48,366 bases of DNA from Ilumatobacteraceae bacterium (GCA_022843125.1 JALHOG010000039.1:1-48366); one strand, 5' to 3'; positions 8,701-17,470 are shown, counted from the first letter of the stretch. Notes: a model not told the origin generated them from the sequence alone. Made by a program: numbers and translations.

Positions 8701-11700
8701 ATCCGGCCGAGGTGACCGAGTGGACGAGCCCGAAGCCGTTCCTCGGTGAGGACGAGTACGGCCGGTTCGCCTGGATCAAGCTGGCCGACGTCTCACAACC
8801 GCTCAACTTCATCGTCCACCGTGGCGACACGAAGGACGGCACCAACGCCGACCGGTTCTTCGACGCGGCGGCGCACCCCGAGGTGTGGCTGAAGCAGGAC
8901 GACCCGACCATCTACACGAGCCAGGCAGCGGCGCAGGGCTCCGTGACGATCCACTACCAGCGACCCGACGGCGACTACACCGATTGGGGCCTGCACCTCT
9001 GGGGCGAGGCGATCGACCCCGCGGAGGCGACCGAGTGGACGACACCGAAGCCACCGACCGGCATCGACGAGTACGGCGCGTACTGGGAGGTCGCCGTGCA
9101 GGACGTCGACCTGCCGGTCAACTTCATCGTCCACCGCGGTGACGAGAAGGACCCGGGGCCCGACCAGTCGATGATCCCCGCCGACGATGCGTCGATCTGG
9201 CTGCAGTCGGGTGACACGACGCTGTACCCGACCCGCGGCGCCGCCGAGGGGTACGCCGAGATCCACTACCACCGCACCGACGGTGACTACGGCGACCCGA
9301 CGAGCGACGACTTCACCCAGTACTGGGGCCTGCACGTCTGGACGGGAGCCGCCGCACCCAACCCGGCGTGGCAGCAACCCGTGAAGCCCACCGGGTTCGA
9401 CATGTTCGGCCCGTACTGGCAGATCCCGCTCCAGGACGGCGCCGCCGAGTTGGCGTACATCCTCCACCGCGGCGACACGAAGGATCCCGGCCCCGACCAA
9501 TTCCTCACGTTCGCCACCTACGGCCACGAGGTGTGGCAGCTCGAGAACGCCGACCCCGAGTCGCCGTACATCCTCCCCGTACCGGCCGGCGGCGCGGCGG
9601 GCGGCGGCGACCTCACGAGCGAGCGCGCCCACTGGGTCGATGCCGACACGATCGTGTGGCCCGGCGCGACCGACGCCACGGCCGACTACTCGCTGTGCCA
9701 CGCGCCCGACGGCGGCCTCGAACTCGACAACGCCGGCATCGCCGGCATTGCCGGTGGCGAATGCGTGCCGCTCACGCCCGCGGGCACGTTCCCCGCAGGC
9801 GTCGACGGATGGCGCCACCTCGGCGGCCTCCCGGTGCTCGAGCTCGCAGCGGGCGACGTACCACTCGTGCCGGCGATCCTCCGCGGACAGGTCGCCGTCG
9901 TGGCGAGCGCCGACGGCGCGCGCGTCGATGCGACCGGCCTGCAGATCCCCGGGGTGCTCGACGACCTGTTCGCCACCGATGCCGAGCTCGGCGTGACGTG
10001 GGACGGCGACGTGCCGACGATCCGGCTGTGGGCGCCGACCGCGACGTCGGTGAACCTGCGCCTGTACGACGACTCGACGACGTCCACGTCGACCTCGATC
10101 GAGATGACGAACGACGGCGGGGTCTGGACCGCGACCGGCGCCGCGTCGTGGCGGGCGAAGTACTACCTGTTCGAGGTCGAGGTGTACGCGCCGTCGACGG
10201 GACAGGTCGAGACGAACGTCGTGACCGACCCGTACTCGCTGTCACTGTCGCTCGACTCGACGCGCAGCCAGATCGTCGACCTCGACGACCCGGCGCTCAT
10301 GCCCGACGAATGGGTCGAGACGGCCAAGCCCGAGCTGGCGCGCCCCGAAGACGTGTCGCTCTACGAGCTGCACGTGCGCGACTTCTCGATCGATGACGAG
10401 ACGGTGCCCGCAGCCGACCGGGGCACGTTCGCGGCGTTCACACACGATGGCTCCGACGGCATGCAGCACCTGGCGGCGCTCGCCGACGCCGGGGTGAGCT
10501 TCGTGCACCTGCTCCCGGTGTTCGACATCGCAACGGTGAACGAGGACGAATCGCAGCGAGTGGAGCCCGACGAGGCCGCGCTCGCTGCGTTCCCGCCCGA
10601 CTCGCCCGAACAGCAGGCGGCCGTGATGGCGACCGCCGCGGACGACGGCTTCAACTGGGGCTACGACCCGCTGCACTACACGACACCTGAGGGTTCGTAC
10701 TCGACCGATCCCGACGGGCCGCAGCGCATCGTCGAGTTCCGCGAGATGGTGCAGTCGCTCAACGACACCGGCCTGCGTGTGGTGATGGACGTCGTCTACA
10801 ACCACACGCACGCGTCGGGACAGGACCCGCTGTCGGTGCTCGACAGGATCGTGCCCGGCTACTACCACCGTCTCGACGAGGCAGGCGCGGTGGCCACGTC
10901 GACATGCTGCGCCAACACGGCGACCGAGCACGAGATGATGGGCAAGCTCATGATCGACTCCGTCGTGACGTGGGCGAAGGAGTACAGGGTCGACGGGTTC
11001 CGGTTCGATATGATGGGCCACCACAGCAAGCAGAACCTGCTCGACCTGCGCGCTGCGCTCGACGACCTCACGCTCGCCGACGACGGCGTCGACGGAGCGT
11101 CGATCTACCTGTACGGCGAGGGCTGGAACTTCGGCGAGGTGGCCAACGACGCCCGGTTCGTCCAGGCGACGCAGCTCAACATGGGCGGCACGGGCATCGG
11201 CACGTTCTCCGACCGGCTGCGCGACGCCGTGCGCGGCGGCGGGCCCTTCGACGGCGGCGACGACCTCGTGCGCAACCAGGGTTTCGTCAACGGCCTCTGG
11301 TACGACCCGAACGCCAACCCGCTCCCGGCCGATCAGGCGCTGGCACGGCTGCTGCTCGCGGGCGATCAGATCCGCGTCGGGCTCGCCGGCAACCTCGCCG
11401 ACTTCGAGTTCGTCGACCGCACGGGCGCAGTGGTGACCGGCAGCCAGGTCGACTACAACGGCTCGCCTGCCGGCTACACCGCCGACCCGCAGGAGAACAT
11501 CGTCTACGTCGAGGCGCACGACAACCAGACGCTGTTCGACATCGGCCAGTACCACCACCCGCTCGACGCCACGATGGATGAGCGGGTACGCGCCCAGAAC
11601 GTGGCGAACGCGATCGTCACCTTCGCGCAGGGCGTGCCGTTCCTGCACGCCGGGCAGGACATGCTGCGGTCGAAGTCGATGGACCGGAACTCGTACGACT

Positions 11701-12548
11701 CGGGCGACTGGTTCAACCGGCTCGACTTCACGTACCAGACCAACAACTGGGGCGTGGGGCTTCCGCCCGCACCCGACAACGAGGCGAACTGGCCGCTGAT
11801 CGGGTCGCGGTTGGCCGACCCGTCGTTGCGGCCCGAACCGGCAGACATCGAGCGCACCGTCGACGTGACGCGCGAGTGGTTCGAGATCCGGATGGGTTCA
11901 CCCCTGTTCCGCCTCGAGACCGCCGACGAGATCCAGCAGCGACTCACCTTCGGCAACACCGGCCCGTCGCAGATACCGGGGCTGGTCGTGATGTCGCTCA
12001 GCGACGATGTCGACGGGCTGGCCGACATCGACGCGCTGCACGAGGGCGTCCACGTGCTGTTCAACGCGACCGACGACGCGGTCAGCTACACCGACCCTGC
12101 GCTCGCCGGGGCGGCGATCGAGCTCCACCCGGTGCTGGCCGGATCGGCCGACCCGGTGGTGCGTACGGCGGCGTTCGACGCAGCGACGGGCACATTCACC
12201 GTGCCGGCGCGCACAGCCGCCGTGTTCGTCGACGAGGGCCCCGACGTGACGCCGCCCGAGGCCCGGGCCCGGCTGCAGCCGATCGTCGTGCGCCGCGACT
12301 CGGGCATCTTCCAGGTGGTGGCGCGTTGCGCCGACGACCGTCCGGGGGTGACGACAGCAGCCGACATCAACGGTGTCGCGGTCGACCACCGCGACATCGT
12401 GATGCTGTTCACGGCGCGCCGTTCGAAGTCGATCGTCGTCGGCAACGTCACCCTCATCTGGGGCCGATCGTTCGAGCTCACCGTCCAGTGCACCGACGCC
12501 GCCGGCAACACCGACACCGCCACCGCACGCCCCAGGTTCCGCCGCTGA
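5796..12548 (+). CDS. Secreted bifunctional amylopullulanase with two GH13 domains
   Basis: The 2250-residue exoenzyme should degrade starch, glycogen or pullulan outside the cell. The order is: signal peptide (1 to about 30, Ala/Gly-rich core); two X25-type modules of about 95 residues; a first GH13 alpha-amylase barrel with Asp520 (GFRVDTVKH), Glu554 (FGEVFGE) and Asp625 (GNHDEGR); an Ig-like linker; three CBM41/PUD starch-binding repeats (each with HYxRxDGDY, WGLHxW and HRGDxKD motifs, nt 8600-9500); a pullulanase N2-like segment and CBM48; and a second GH13 pullulanase barrel with Asp1738 (GFRFDMMGH), Glu1775 (YGEGW) and Asp1909 (EAHDNQT), then beta-rich C-terminal modules. The ATG at 5796 was chosen because GAGGGG precedes it and it begins the signal peptide; the frame is open from 5715. 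No cell-wall anchor was seen. Confidence 0.92.
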   Translation: MTNRIVAGGIAGALVLSTAIAGSTGPAGASHTPAPASVTIAGSLQSELGCPADWLPDCTNTHLTYDANGDAWFATFSLPAGAWAYKAALNNSWDENYGAGAAFNGTDIGLTLADPTEVTFLYSHDTHWVTDDVNSRIVTAPGDFQTELGCAADWDPACLRSWLHDPDGDGTFTFSTDALPPGTYAAKAAIDRAWDENYGAGGAANGGDIGFSVAAGDTVTFSFVSATNTLTISAEGAGGNTGIEPGDELLVTAPSRPVSDESVYFVMTDRFENADPSNDTAGLAGDKFVHGYDPTDKAFHHGGDLAGLMSRLDYIEGLGVTSIWITPPFENDYVQMAGGPGAASSSYHGYWQVDFTQIDPHYGTNDEMIAFVDAAHARGLKVIFDVVLNHTGDVITYEEDQFTYRNKTDFPYRDAQGNEFDDRDVEGTGTFPDLDPATSFPYTPTFETPEDATAKSPAWLNDPRYYHNRGNSTFAGENSQYGDFFGLDDLFSEHPVVVDGMIDIHTAMIDTFGVDGFRVDTVKHVSDGFWEEWVPAVMDHAAAAGKPDFVMFGEVFGETVEFRSRYSTELAFPATLDFGFNGAARRFAAASAPATELAGFFETDDWYTDADSNAHDLAKFIGNHDEGRFALEVRNDNPGASDEELVERLALGQALNFFTRGRPVVYYGDEQGFVGDGGDQDARQNMFPSQVASYNDDDLIGTDATTADSNFDATHPLYVAIGDVARLRGAHQALQTGAQITRSAASGPGVFAFSRIDATEQVEYVVALNNAEAPASATFGTDTSGTTWTAVWPVGGAPLTSDADGELTVEVPALGTVVYRADAAIDQPGTTSISMAGPAAGGEVVGRVPVGATTSGGYGEVSFAVSVDGGPFEVIGVDDNAPYRVYHDVAGVAPGATVTYKAIVKNANGHLASDKVAAVVGEEEPPPPPGSGPEYAIVHYQRADGDYGDHTTGDFNDVWGLHLWGGAIDPAEVTEWTSPKPFLGEDEYGRFAWIKLADVSQPLNFIVHRGDTKDGTNADRFFDAAAHPEVWLKQDDPTIYTSQAAAQGSVTIHYQRPDGDYTDWGLHLWGEAIDPAEATEWTTPKPPTGIDEYGAYWEVAVQDVDLPVNFIVHRGDEKDPGPDQSMIPADDASIWLQSGDTTLYPTRGAAEGYAEIHYHRTDGDYGDPTSDDFTQYWGLHVWTGAAAPNPAWQQPVKPTGFDMFGPYWQIPLQDGAAELAYILHRGDTKDPGPDQFLTFATYGHEVWQLENADPESPYILPVPAGGAAGGGDLTSERAHWVDADTIVWPGATDATADYSLCHAPDGGLELDNAGIAGIAGGECVPLTPAGTFPAGVDGWRHLGGLPVLELAAGDVPLVPAILRGQVAVVASADGARVDATGLQIPGVLDDLFATDAELGVTWDGDVPTIRLWAPTATSVNLRLYDDSTTSTSTSIEMTNDGGVWTATGAASWRAKYYLFEVEVYAPSTGQVETNVVTDPYSLSLSLDSTRSQIVDLDDPALMPDEWVETAKPELARPEDVSLYELHVRDFSIDDETVPAADRGTFAAFTHDGSDGMQHLAALADAGVSFVHLLPVFDIATVNEDESQRVEPDEAALAAFPPDSPEQQAAVMATAADDGFNWGYDPLHYTTPEGSYSTDPDGPQRIVEFREMVQSLNDTGLRVVMDVVYNHTHASGQDPLSVLDRIVPGYYHRLDEAGAVATSTCCANTATEHEMMGKLMIDSVVTWAKEYRVDGFRFDMMGHHSKQNLLDLRAALDDLTLADDGVDGASIYLYGEGWNFGEVANDARFVQATQLNMGGTGIGTFSDRLRDAVRGGGPFDGGDDLVRNQGFVNGLWYDPNANPLPADQALARLLLAGDQIRVGLAGNLADFEFVDRTGAVVTGSQVDYNGSPAGYTADPQENIVYVEAHDNQTLFDIGQYHHPLDATMDERVRAQNVANAIVTFAQGVPFLHAGQDMLRSKSMDRNSYDSGDWFNRLDFTYQTNNWGVGLPPAPDNEANWPLIGSRLADPSLRPEPADIERTVDVTREWFEIRMGSPLFRLETADEIQQRLTFGNTGPSQIPGLVVMSLSDDVDGLADIDALHEGVHVLFNATDDAVSYTDPALAGAAIELHPVLAGSADPVVRTAAFDAATGTFTVPARTAAVFVDEGPDVTPPEARARLQPIVVRRDSGIFQVVARCADDRPGVTTAADINGVAVDHRDIVMLFTARRSKSIVVGNVTLIWGRSFELTVQCTDAAGNTDTATARPRFRR

Positions 12549-12584
12549 CCCGGTCCCGAACGGCCCACGCGCCAGAATGGGGCC

Positions 12585-12986
12585 ATGTTGTTGACCGAGA
12601 TCGACCATGTCGCCATCGCCGTCCGTGACCTCGAGGCCGCGATCGAGTACTACGCGAAGGCGTTCGGCGCCGAGGTGCACCATCGCGAGATCGTCGAGAG
12701 CGACGGGGTCGAGGAAGCGCTGATCAAGGTCGCCGACAGCTACATCCAGCTCACGGCCGCGACCCGTCCCGATTCCCCGATCGCCAAGTCGATCGAGAAG
12801 CGCGGCGAGGGACTGCACCACATCGGCTACCGGGTCGACGACTGCGCCGCAGCCTTGGCCGCGATGGTCGAAGCGGGCGCCACCGCGATCGACACCGCCC
12901 CGCGCCCCGGCTCGCGCGGCACCACGGTGGCGTTCGTCCACCCGAAGGGCAGCTTCGGCACGCTGATCGAACTCGTCCAGGAGTGA
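12585..12986 (+). CDS. mce: Methylmalonyl-CoA/ethylmalonyl-CoA epimerase
   Basis: This 133-residue vicinal-oxygen-chelate (glyoxalase fold) protein interconverts the 2R and 2S forms of methylmalonyl-CoA and often ethylmalonyl-CoA. Metal ligands expected for the family are visible: His8 in DHVAIAV, the His pair in LHHIGYRV near residue 80, and the Glu of LIELVQE at the C terminus. The length matches the family. The enzyme fits the ethylmalonyl-CoA pathway together with ccr at 4227-5558, although a 6.7-kb amylopullulanase gene separates them. Its TGA overlaps the GTG of the next gene by 3 bases, so the two may be translationally coupled. Confidence 0.92.
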   Translation: MLLTEIDHVAIAVRDLEAAIEYYAKAFGAEVHHREIVESDGVEEALIKVADSYIQLTAATRPDSPIAKSIEKRGEGLHHIGYRVDDCAAALAAMVEAGATAIDTAPRPGSRGTTVAFVHPKGSFGTLIELVQE

Positions 12987-14893
12987 GGTCCGTCGAGACG
13001 GCGCGCCGTCTGCCGGCGGCCGTGCTGTGGGACATGGACGGCACCCTCTGCGACACCGAGCCGTACTGGTTCGAAGCAGAGCGCGATCTCGTCGAGTCGT
13101 ACGGCGGCGTGTGGACCGACGACGACTCCCAACAGGTCGTCGGGTTCGACCTGCTCGACTCGGCGCGCTACATCCGGGCCCATTCGCCTGTCGATCTGCC
13201 CCCGCACGAGATCGTGGAGCGCATGCTCGACGGCGTGGTGGCCCGACTCCATCGGGCGATCCCTTGGCGACCGGGCGCACGCGAGCTGCTCGCCGAGCTC
13301 AATGCTGCGGGCGTGCCGTGCGCCCTCGTCACGATGTCGTGGCGCCGGTTCGTCGACCCGATCATCGCCCAGCTCCCGCCCGATTCGTTCGTCGCGATCA
13401 TCGCCGGCGACGACGTGCCCGACGGCGAGGGCAAGCCGAAGCCCACTCCGTACATCCTGGGCGCCCAGGCGTGCGGTGCAGAACCGCAGGACTGCGTGGC
13501 GATCGAGGACTCCCCGACCGGCACCCGTTCCGCGGTCGCCGCCGGGTGTCGCGTGCTCGGGGTCCCCAACGTGCGCGACATCCCAGCACAACCTGCGGTG
13601 ACGCTGGTCGAGTCGCTCGCCGGCATCGGCCTCGCCGATCTGGAAGCGATCGCGAACGCGCCCGACAAGCCGCTCGCACATGGCCGCCGCGTGCGGACCC
13701 GGGCCGACCATCGCCGCCTGCTCGTGGTCGGTGGTCTGGTCGCCGCCACCGTCGCGCTCCTGGCGTTCGCGGTGAACCGCACCAGGGACGACGGGCCGCC
13801 ACCGCTGCCCCCGGGCGCGGTGGCGATCGACGTGTGGGCGCCGTACTGGACGATCAGTGACATCACGCCGAGCCTCGAACAACGTCTCGAGTCGATCCGC
13901 GAGGTGTCGCCGTTCTGGTACAGCGCGCTCGGCGCGACCGACGTCCGGCTCGACCCGAACGCATCCGCCACAGCAACCGACGCGTTCATCGAGACCGCCC
14001 GTGACAGCAACGCGTTGCTCGTCCCGTCGATCCTCGACCAGATGCCCGCCGGCGGGATGGCGGGAGTACTCGCCGACCCCACCACGCGAGCGCAGCACAT
14101 CGCGACGATCGTGGAGTTCGCCGAGCGGCTCGACGCCGACGGCATCGACATCGACTACGAGCAGTTCGCGTTCGCAGACGGATCCTCGACGTGGGCTGCG
14201 ACGCAACCGAACTGGGTGGCGTTCGTGCGCGAGCTGGCCGTGGCGCTCGACGCCGACGATCGAACGCTCGCGATCACGATCCCGCCCGTGTACGACGCTT
14301 CTGTCACGGGCGATCGCGGGTACTGGGTGTACGACCACGGCGCGATCGCCGAGTATGCCGACACGATCCGCATCATGGCCTACGACTTCTCGACGTCGTC
14401 GCCGGGGCCGATCGCGCCGCTCGCCTGGGTACGCCAGGTGGTCGACGGCGTCACGCTGGCGGTACCGGAGGAGCACCACCACAAGCTGGTGCTGGGGGTG
14501 CCTGCATATGGCAGCAACTGGGTCGCTGCGACCTCGGGCACCTGCCCGGCGTCGGCGGAGGGCCGCACCAACGTGACGACCCGATCGGTGCTCGAACTCG
14601 CAGCACGACGCAACGGCGTCCCCGAGTACGACCCGGTGACGGGCGAGTGGGCGTTCTCGTACCCGCTCACGGTCGATGACGGCACGACCGCCTGCGTGCA
14701 GACTCGCGAGGTGCACTGGGTCGACGCCGAAGGGATCGCCGAGCGCGTGGCGATTGCAAGACGGGCAGGGTGGGGCGGCGTGTCGCTGTGGGCGCTCGGC
14801 TACGACGACGACGAGGCGTGGACCTCACTCGTGGCGGCCGCTCGCGTACCGATGAGCGCCGAGCCGCCGAACACGACGGCTCCGGCTGACTGA
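12983..14893 (+). CDS. HAD phosphatase fused through a membrane helix to a GH18 glycosidase
   Basis: One uninterrupted frame of 636 residues joins two enzymes. Residues 11 to about 215 are a HAD-superfamily phosphatase of the beta-phosphoglucomutase-like group: motif I DMDGT with Asp17 and Asp19, motif II Thr117, motif III lysine in GKPKP (151-153), and motif IV IEDSPTG with Glu175 and Asp176. Residues 246-264 form a single hydrophobic helix preceded by Arg/His residues, predicting an inside-to-outside orientation. Residues about 280-620 are a GH18 barrel resembling the spore-cortex/chitinase-like group, with the DxxDxDxE signature at 386-393 and catalytic Glu393. The phosphatase would face the cytoplasm and the glycosidase the cell surface. 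The GTG at 12983 was taken as start because later in-frame starts truncate the first HAD strand. A sequencing error fusing two genes is possible, but no stop or start lies between them. Confidence 0.8.
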   Translation: MRSVETARRLPAAVLWDMDGTLCDTEPYWFEAERDLVESYGGVWTDDDSQQVVGFDLLDSARYIRAHSPVDLPPHEIVERMLDGVVARLHRAIPWRPGARELLAELNAAGVPCALVTMSWRRFVDPIIAQLPPDSFVAIIAGDDVPDGEGKPKPTPYILGAQACGAEPQDCVAIEDSPTGTRSAVAAGCRVLGVPNVRDIPAQPAVTLVESLAGIGLADLEAIANAPDKPLAHGRRVRTRADHRRLLVVGGLVAATVALLAFAVNRTRDDGPPPLPPGAVAIDVWAPYWTISDITPSLEQRLESIREVSPFWYSALGATDVRLDPNASATATDAFIETARDSNALLVPSILDQMPAGGMAGVLADPTTRAQHIATIVEFAERLDADGIDIDYEQFAFADGSSTWAATQPNWVAFVRELAVALDADDRTLAITIPPVYDASVTGDRGYWVYDHGAIAEYADTIRIMAYDFSTSSPGPIAPLAWVRQVVDGVTLAVPEEHHHKLVLGVPAYGSNWVAATSGTCPASAEGRTNVTTRSVLELAARRNGVPEYDPVTGEWAFSYPLTVDDGTTACVQTREVHWVDAEGIAERVAIARRAGWGGVSLWALGYDDDEAWTSLVAAARVPMSAEPPNTTAPAD

Positions 14894-14914
14894 TCGGCGA
14901 TCACCGGGTCCCGG

Positions 14915-14943
14915 CGCCCCGTCCCCAGCAGGTGGACGGGGCG
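14915..14943. terminator. Bidirectional terminator-like hairpin
   Basis: CGCCCCGTC (14915-14923) and GACGGGGCG (14935-14943) form a 9-bp perfect stem with an 11-nt loop between the convergent genes ending at 14893 and 14959. It has no U-tract, which is common for actinobacterial terminators. Confidence 0.55.
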
Positions 14944-14958
14944 TCGGATCCAGTGAGA

Positions 14959-15309
14959 TCAGGTGGCGGACTCGAGGAGGGCCCGGCGATCGAACCGGCG
15001 CCCGGGCGCCGACGTTCGGGGCCGGGCAGGAGTGGCCGCGGGTGCGGCAACCGGACGGGTCGACCGCGCCGGTGCGGCGCCCTGACGAGCACCAGCAAGA
15101 CGCTTCGGCAGCCCACCGTCGGTGATCGGCGCAGCATCGTCGAGCCCCATCGCCCGGCGCAGCGCCGGATGCTCCATCAGGGGGCGGATACGCAGCGCCG
15201 CTCGCGATTCGACGAGTTCACCATTGGCGGCGACCACGCGCAGTCGCACTGCGCGGTCGGTGTCGGACGAAGCTGCGTCGATCGCACGCTCGGTGGTGGT
15301 GATCTTCAC
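14959..15309 (-). CDS. Small protein of unknown family, paralogue of 15589-15972
   Basis: The 116-residue product has a folded N-terminal half (strand-rich, DTDRAVRLRVVAANGELV) followed by a core with the pattern SRxALxIRPLMExxxLRxAMGL and ITD at about 36-65, then a low-complexity Ala/Pro/Arg tail. The same core occurs in the protein encoded at 15589-15972. There is no signal peptide or membrane segment, so it should be cytoplasmic. It starts with GTG at 15309, preceded by AAGGA at 7-nt spacing, which supports the frame as real. Its upstream region shares a long, precisely spaced element with the prepilin unit starting at 16346, so it is probably co-regulated with pilus-type genes. The function is unknown. 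Confidence 0.65.
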   Translation of the reverse strand: MKITTTERAIDAASSDTDRAVRLRVVAANGELVESRAALRIRPLMEHPALRRAMGLDDAAPITDGGLPKRLAGARQGAAPARSTRPVAAPAATPARPRTSAPGRRFDRRALLESAT

Positions 15310-15359
15310 GCCGTGTCCTTCCGCCGGTCAGGGCCGGGCTGACTGCCCGTGCCAGGTGG

Positions 15360-15420
15360 TTCCTCGAAGACCAGTCAACACCACCGCACCGCCCGAGTGG
15401 TTCAAGAGGCGAGCCAGGTT
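15360..15420 (-). promoter_or_regulatory. Conserved upstream element, copy 1
   Basis: On the plus strand the blocks are ttcctc (15360-15365), cagtcaaca (15372-15380) and gtggttcaag beginning at 15397 and continuing to 15420. The same blocks recur at identical spacing at 16388-16448. Here the element ends 50 nt upstream of the GTG at 15309. It probably contains the promoter or activator site of this unit. No standard -10 box was recognised. Confidence 0.6.
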
Positions 15421-15518
15421 TCTGCGCAGGTTCAACCCCAGGTGGAGTGCCCGCCACCGAACGTGTTCGGCCTTCACGAAACGTTGAGAACCCGCTGTGT
15501 CGGCGCGGCAGACGCGCC

Positions 15519-15560
15519 ACGGCCCACCGCACACTCGACGCTGAGTGCACGGTGGGCCGT
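15519..15560 (-). terminator. Terminator-like hairpin after the 15589-15972 gene
   Basis: ACGGCCCACCG (15519-15529) pairs with CGGTGGGCCGT (15550-15560). The stem continues after two mismatches with CACTC/GAGTG, closing a small loop. It lies 29 nt beyond the stop codon of the minus-strand unit and has no U-tract. Confidence 0.55.
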
Positions 15561-15588
15561 GAGATGGGGAGCAGGACGGGGCAGCGGC

Positions 15589-15972
15589 TCAGGCCGCGGC
15601 GGCCTCCGGTGTCTGAGCCGCGGCAGCACGTCGCGGCTTGGCGGGCTGCTTCGACTTGGCGGGCTGCTTCGGCTTGGCGGGCTGCTTCGGCTTGGCGGGC
15701 TTCGGCGTTGCGGCGTTGTTGCCCGCCGCGCGCGACGTGGCGCGCGCCGTGGGGGCCTTCGTCCCGGTGGACCGGCGCCGCGCGCCCGTCGTGCCGACGG
15801 TCGCCGCTGCGGGCACGTCGGTGACGCGGTCGACGACGCCAAGACCCATCGCCTGGCGCAACGGAGCGAACTCGAGGAGCGGCCGGATCACGAGCGCCTG
15901 GCGGCGGGAGACGGCGTTCGCGATGTCGGCGTCGGTGGGCGATGCGGCCACGACCGAGGTCCAGCTCAGCAT
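15589..15972 (-). CDS. Small basic-tailed protein of unknown family, coupled to a prepilin-like gene
   Basis: The 127-residue product has an N-terminal core with the pattern SRRQALVIRPLLE..LRQAMGL and VTD, matching the paralogue at 14959-15309. The C-terminal half is low complexity and strongly basic, including three KQPAKxK-type hexapeptide repeats (nt about 15650-15710, an 18-bp DNA repeat). Such Lys/Pro/Ala tails occur in histone-H1-like DNA-binding proteins, but that comparison is only compositional. The start at 15972 has GAGGAG 7 nt upstream. It overlaps the end of the prepilin-like gene by 7 bp, which implies translational coupling. No secretion signal was seen, so the tail should act inside the cell or on a membrane-associated pilus component. 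I do not recognise the family. Confidence 0.65.
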   Translation of the reverse strand: MLSWTSVVAASPTDADIANAVSRRQALVIRPLLEFAPLRQAMGLGVVDRVTDVPAAATVGTTGARRRSTGTKAPTARATSRAAGNNAATPKPAKPKQPAKPKQPAKSKQPAKPRRAAAAQTPEAAAA

Positions 15973-16346
15973 GATGACTCCTCGGGGATGATGACGGTGC
16001 CGGAGGCATTCAGGTCGAGTAGCGGGCTGACCGAACGCAGGAATCCCCGCTCGACCAGTGTGTGTTCGTAGGTGTCGCTGGTGTCGCCGGCGCGCTCGGA
16101 CGCCGGGATGGCGTCGCCTCCCACCATGGCGAGGTAGCGCTGCGCGGCACGGTCGAGGGCGGCGATCTCGGTTGCGCAGGCGGTCTCGGCTGCTTCGGTG
16201 CGCATGCCGGTGACGAGCATCGCGACGCCGGCGGCGGACAGCCCGACCAGACACAGCACCACGACGAACTCGACACCGGTGTGGCCGGCGTCGCGCCGCC
16301 CCGTGGTGTCGATGCGCCATCGCGCTCGCCGACCGATCCGTGCCAT
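15966..16346 (-). CDS. Type IV prepilin-like protein
   Basis: The 126-residue protein has a basic N terminus, then a prepilin peptidase type III signal: Gly21 before His22, with Glu26 at the +5 position (GHTGVEF) and a hydrophobic helix VVVLCLVGLSAAGVAMLV. This pattern is typical of type IV pilins and pseudopilins, although the long 21-residue leader and His at +1 are less common. The remainder is a small soluble domain with two Cys residues that could form a disulfide (one near the middle, one at the C terminus). The ATG at 16346 is preceded by a purine-rich GAGAGGAC. It would be processed by PilD (40729-41511). It is the first gene of a two-gene unit and is probably a minor pilin. Confidence 0.75.
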   Translation of the reverse strand: MARIGRRARWRIDTTGRRDAGHTGVEFVVVLCLVGLSAAGVAMLVTGMRTEAAETACATEIAALDRAAQRYLAMVGGDAIPASERAGDTSDTYEHTLVERGFLRSVSPLLDLNASGTVIIPEESSC

Positions 16347-16387
16347 GTCGTCCTCTCGTCCGTCCGGCCGGGTGCCGGAACCTGCGT

Positions 16388-16448
16388 TTCCTCTCAACTC
16401 AGTCAACAGCATGCAAAGTCGATGGTGGTTCAAGAGGCTGATCAGGTT
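16388..16448 (-). promoter_or_regulatory. Conserved upstream element, copy 2
   Basis: Blocks ttcctc (16388-16393), cagtcaaca (16400-16408) and gtggttcaag from 16425 to 16448 repeat the layout at 15360-15420 base for base in spacing. The last 24-bp block is identical at 20 positions. This copy ends 41 nt upstream of the prepilin-like ATG at 16346. Confidence 0.6.
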
Positions 16449-16535
16449 CGGGAGCTGGCTCGACCGCTCGCGCCGCGACGGCCACCAGGCGTGATCCGCT
16501 TGACAAAGTCCAGAGACGAGCCCCGTGTCGGGCGA

Positions 16536-16541
16536 TACGGT
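16536..16541 (+). promoter_or_regulatory. -10 box upstream of the Thr/Pro-rich lipoprotein
   Basis: TACGGT fits TAnnnT and ends 8 nt before the GTG at 16550, suggesting a leaderless or near-leaderless transcript. No -35 box at normal spacing was found. Confidence 0.35.
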
Positions 16542-16549
16542 TCCGCTTC

Positions 16550-17449
16550 GTGCAGCGCCTGCGAACCGCCCCACTCCTCGTCCTGATCGCCCTCGGAGCC
16601 GGGTGTGGAGGAGGCGACGACACGTCGACGGCGACCAGCGCGCCGGCGTCCCCAGCGGCCACCGTGCCCGCCACCACGACACCACCCACCACGACACCAC
16701 CCACCACGACACCACCCACCACGGCCCCGCCGACCACGGCGCCGACGACCACCGCTCCCGCCACCACGGCACCTTCCTCGACGGCCCCGGCGGCGACCAC
16801 GGCTCCGGCCACCCCCGAGGCCGAGCTCGCGGCCACGGCGTTGATCGTGTTGGAGGACTTCGCCGAGGGTTGGAAGTCCGAACCCCGCGAGGTCGATGAC
16901 GACGACGGTCGACTCATCCCACTCGTCGCCGAGTGTGCCGGCGTTGACGCCGCATTGATCGGCGACGACGTGGTCGGTGACCGGATCGCACGCTCGCCGT
17001 CGTTCTCCTCGGTCGACGAGACCTTCACGCTCGAGCACACGATCGGGTTCGCCGTCGATGCCGATACCGCTGCGCTCTCGATCACTCTGATCGGCGGGGA
17101 CGCGCTGCCGGCCTGCTACGCCGAGGCGACGCAGATCGCCTTCACCGAGGAGTTCACCAATCCCGATCCGGCCGACTCGCTGCCGCCCGGCATCGAGCTC
17201 GGCGAGGTCGGGTTCGAGGTCGGCGACGCGTCAGTGTTCGGCCTGTCGGCCGAGGCCGTCTGGTACCACTTCGACATCCCGCTCACCCTGGGCACCGACA
17301 CGATCGAGAGCCATCTCGACATCGTGTTCCTCCGCAACGGCGCAGCGCTGTCACAGGTGGTCATGACCGGGTTCGGCGCCCGGTTCCCGGTGGAGGACAT
17401 CGGCCCGATCGTGCAACTCGCGGACGCAAAGCTCGCCACGATCGCGTGA
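16550..17449 (+). CDS. Lipoprotein with Thr/Pro-rich spacer, function unknown
   Basis: The 299-residue protein starts with a short signal peptide and lipobox GAGC (Cys near residue 19), then a long Thr/Pro/Ala spacer (about residues 25-90) that would carry the C-terminal domain away from the membrane through the wall. The spacer is encoded by 15-bp DNA repeats (accacgacaccaccc units near 16675-16730). The C-terminal domain, about 200 acidic residues with two Cys, has no motif I recognise. The architecture is common for actinobacterial surface lipoproteins. The start is GTG. It is divergent from the prepilin unit and converges on another prepilin gene. Thr-rich spacers are often O-glycosylated, but this cannot be seen in the sequence. 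Confidence 0.75.
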   Translation: MQRLRTAPLLVLIALGAGCGGGDDTSTATSAPASPAATVPATTTPPTTTPPTTTPPTTAPPTTAPTTTAPATTAPSSTAPAATTAPATPEAELAATALIVLEDFAEGWKSEPREVDDDDGRLIPLVAECAGVDAALIGDDVVGDRIARSPSFSSVDETFTLEHTIGFAVDADTAALSITLIGGDALPACYAEATQIAFTEEFTNPDPADSLPPGIELGEVGFEVGDASVFGLSAEAVWYHFDIPLTLGTDTIESHLDIVFLRNGAALSQVVMTGFGARFPVEDIGPIVQLADAKLATIA

Positions 17450-17470
17450 CCGAACCGCCCGCCTGATCGG

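Noticed and set aside
15650..15710. Short direct repeats considered as a CRISPR array
   Set aside because: The 18-bp units are contiguous, lack spacers and encode the KQPAKPK repeats of a protein.
16500..16541. TTGACA at 16500-16505 as the -35 box for TACGGT at 16536-16541
   Set aside because: The spacing is 30 bp, far outside the normal 16-19 bp.
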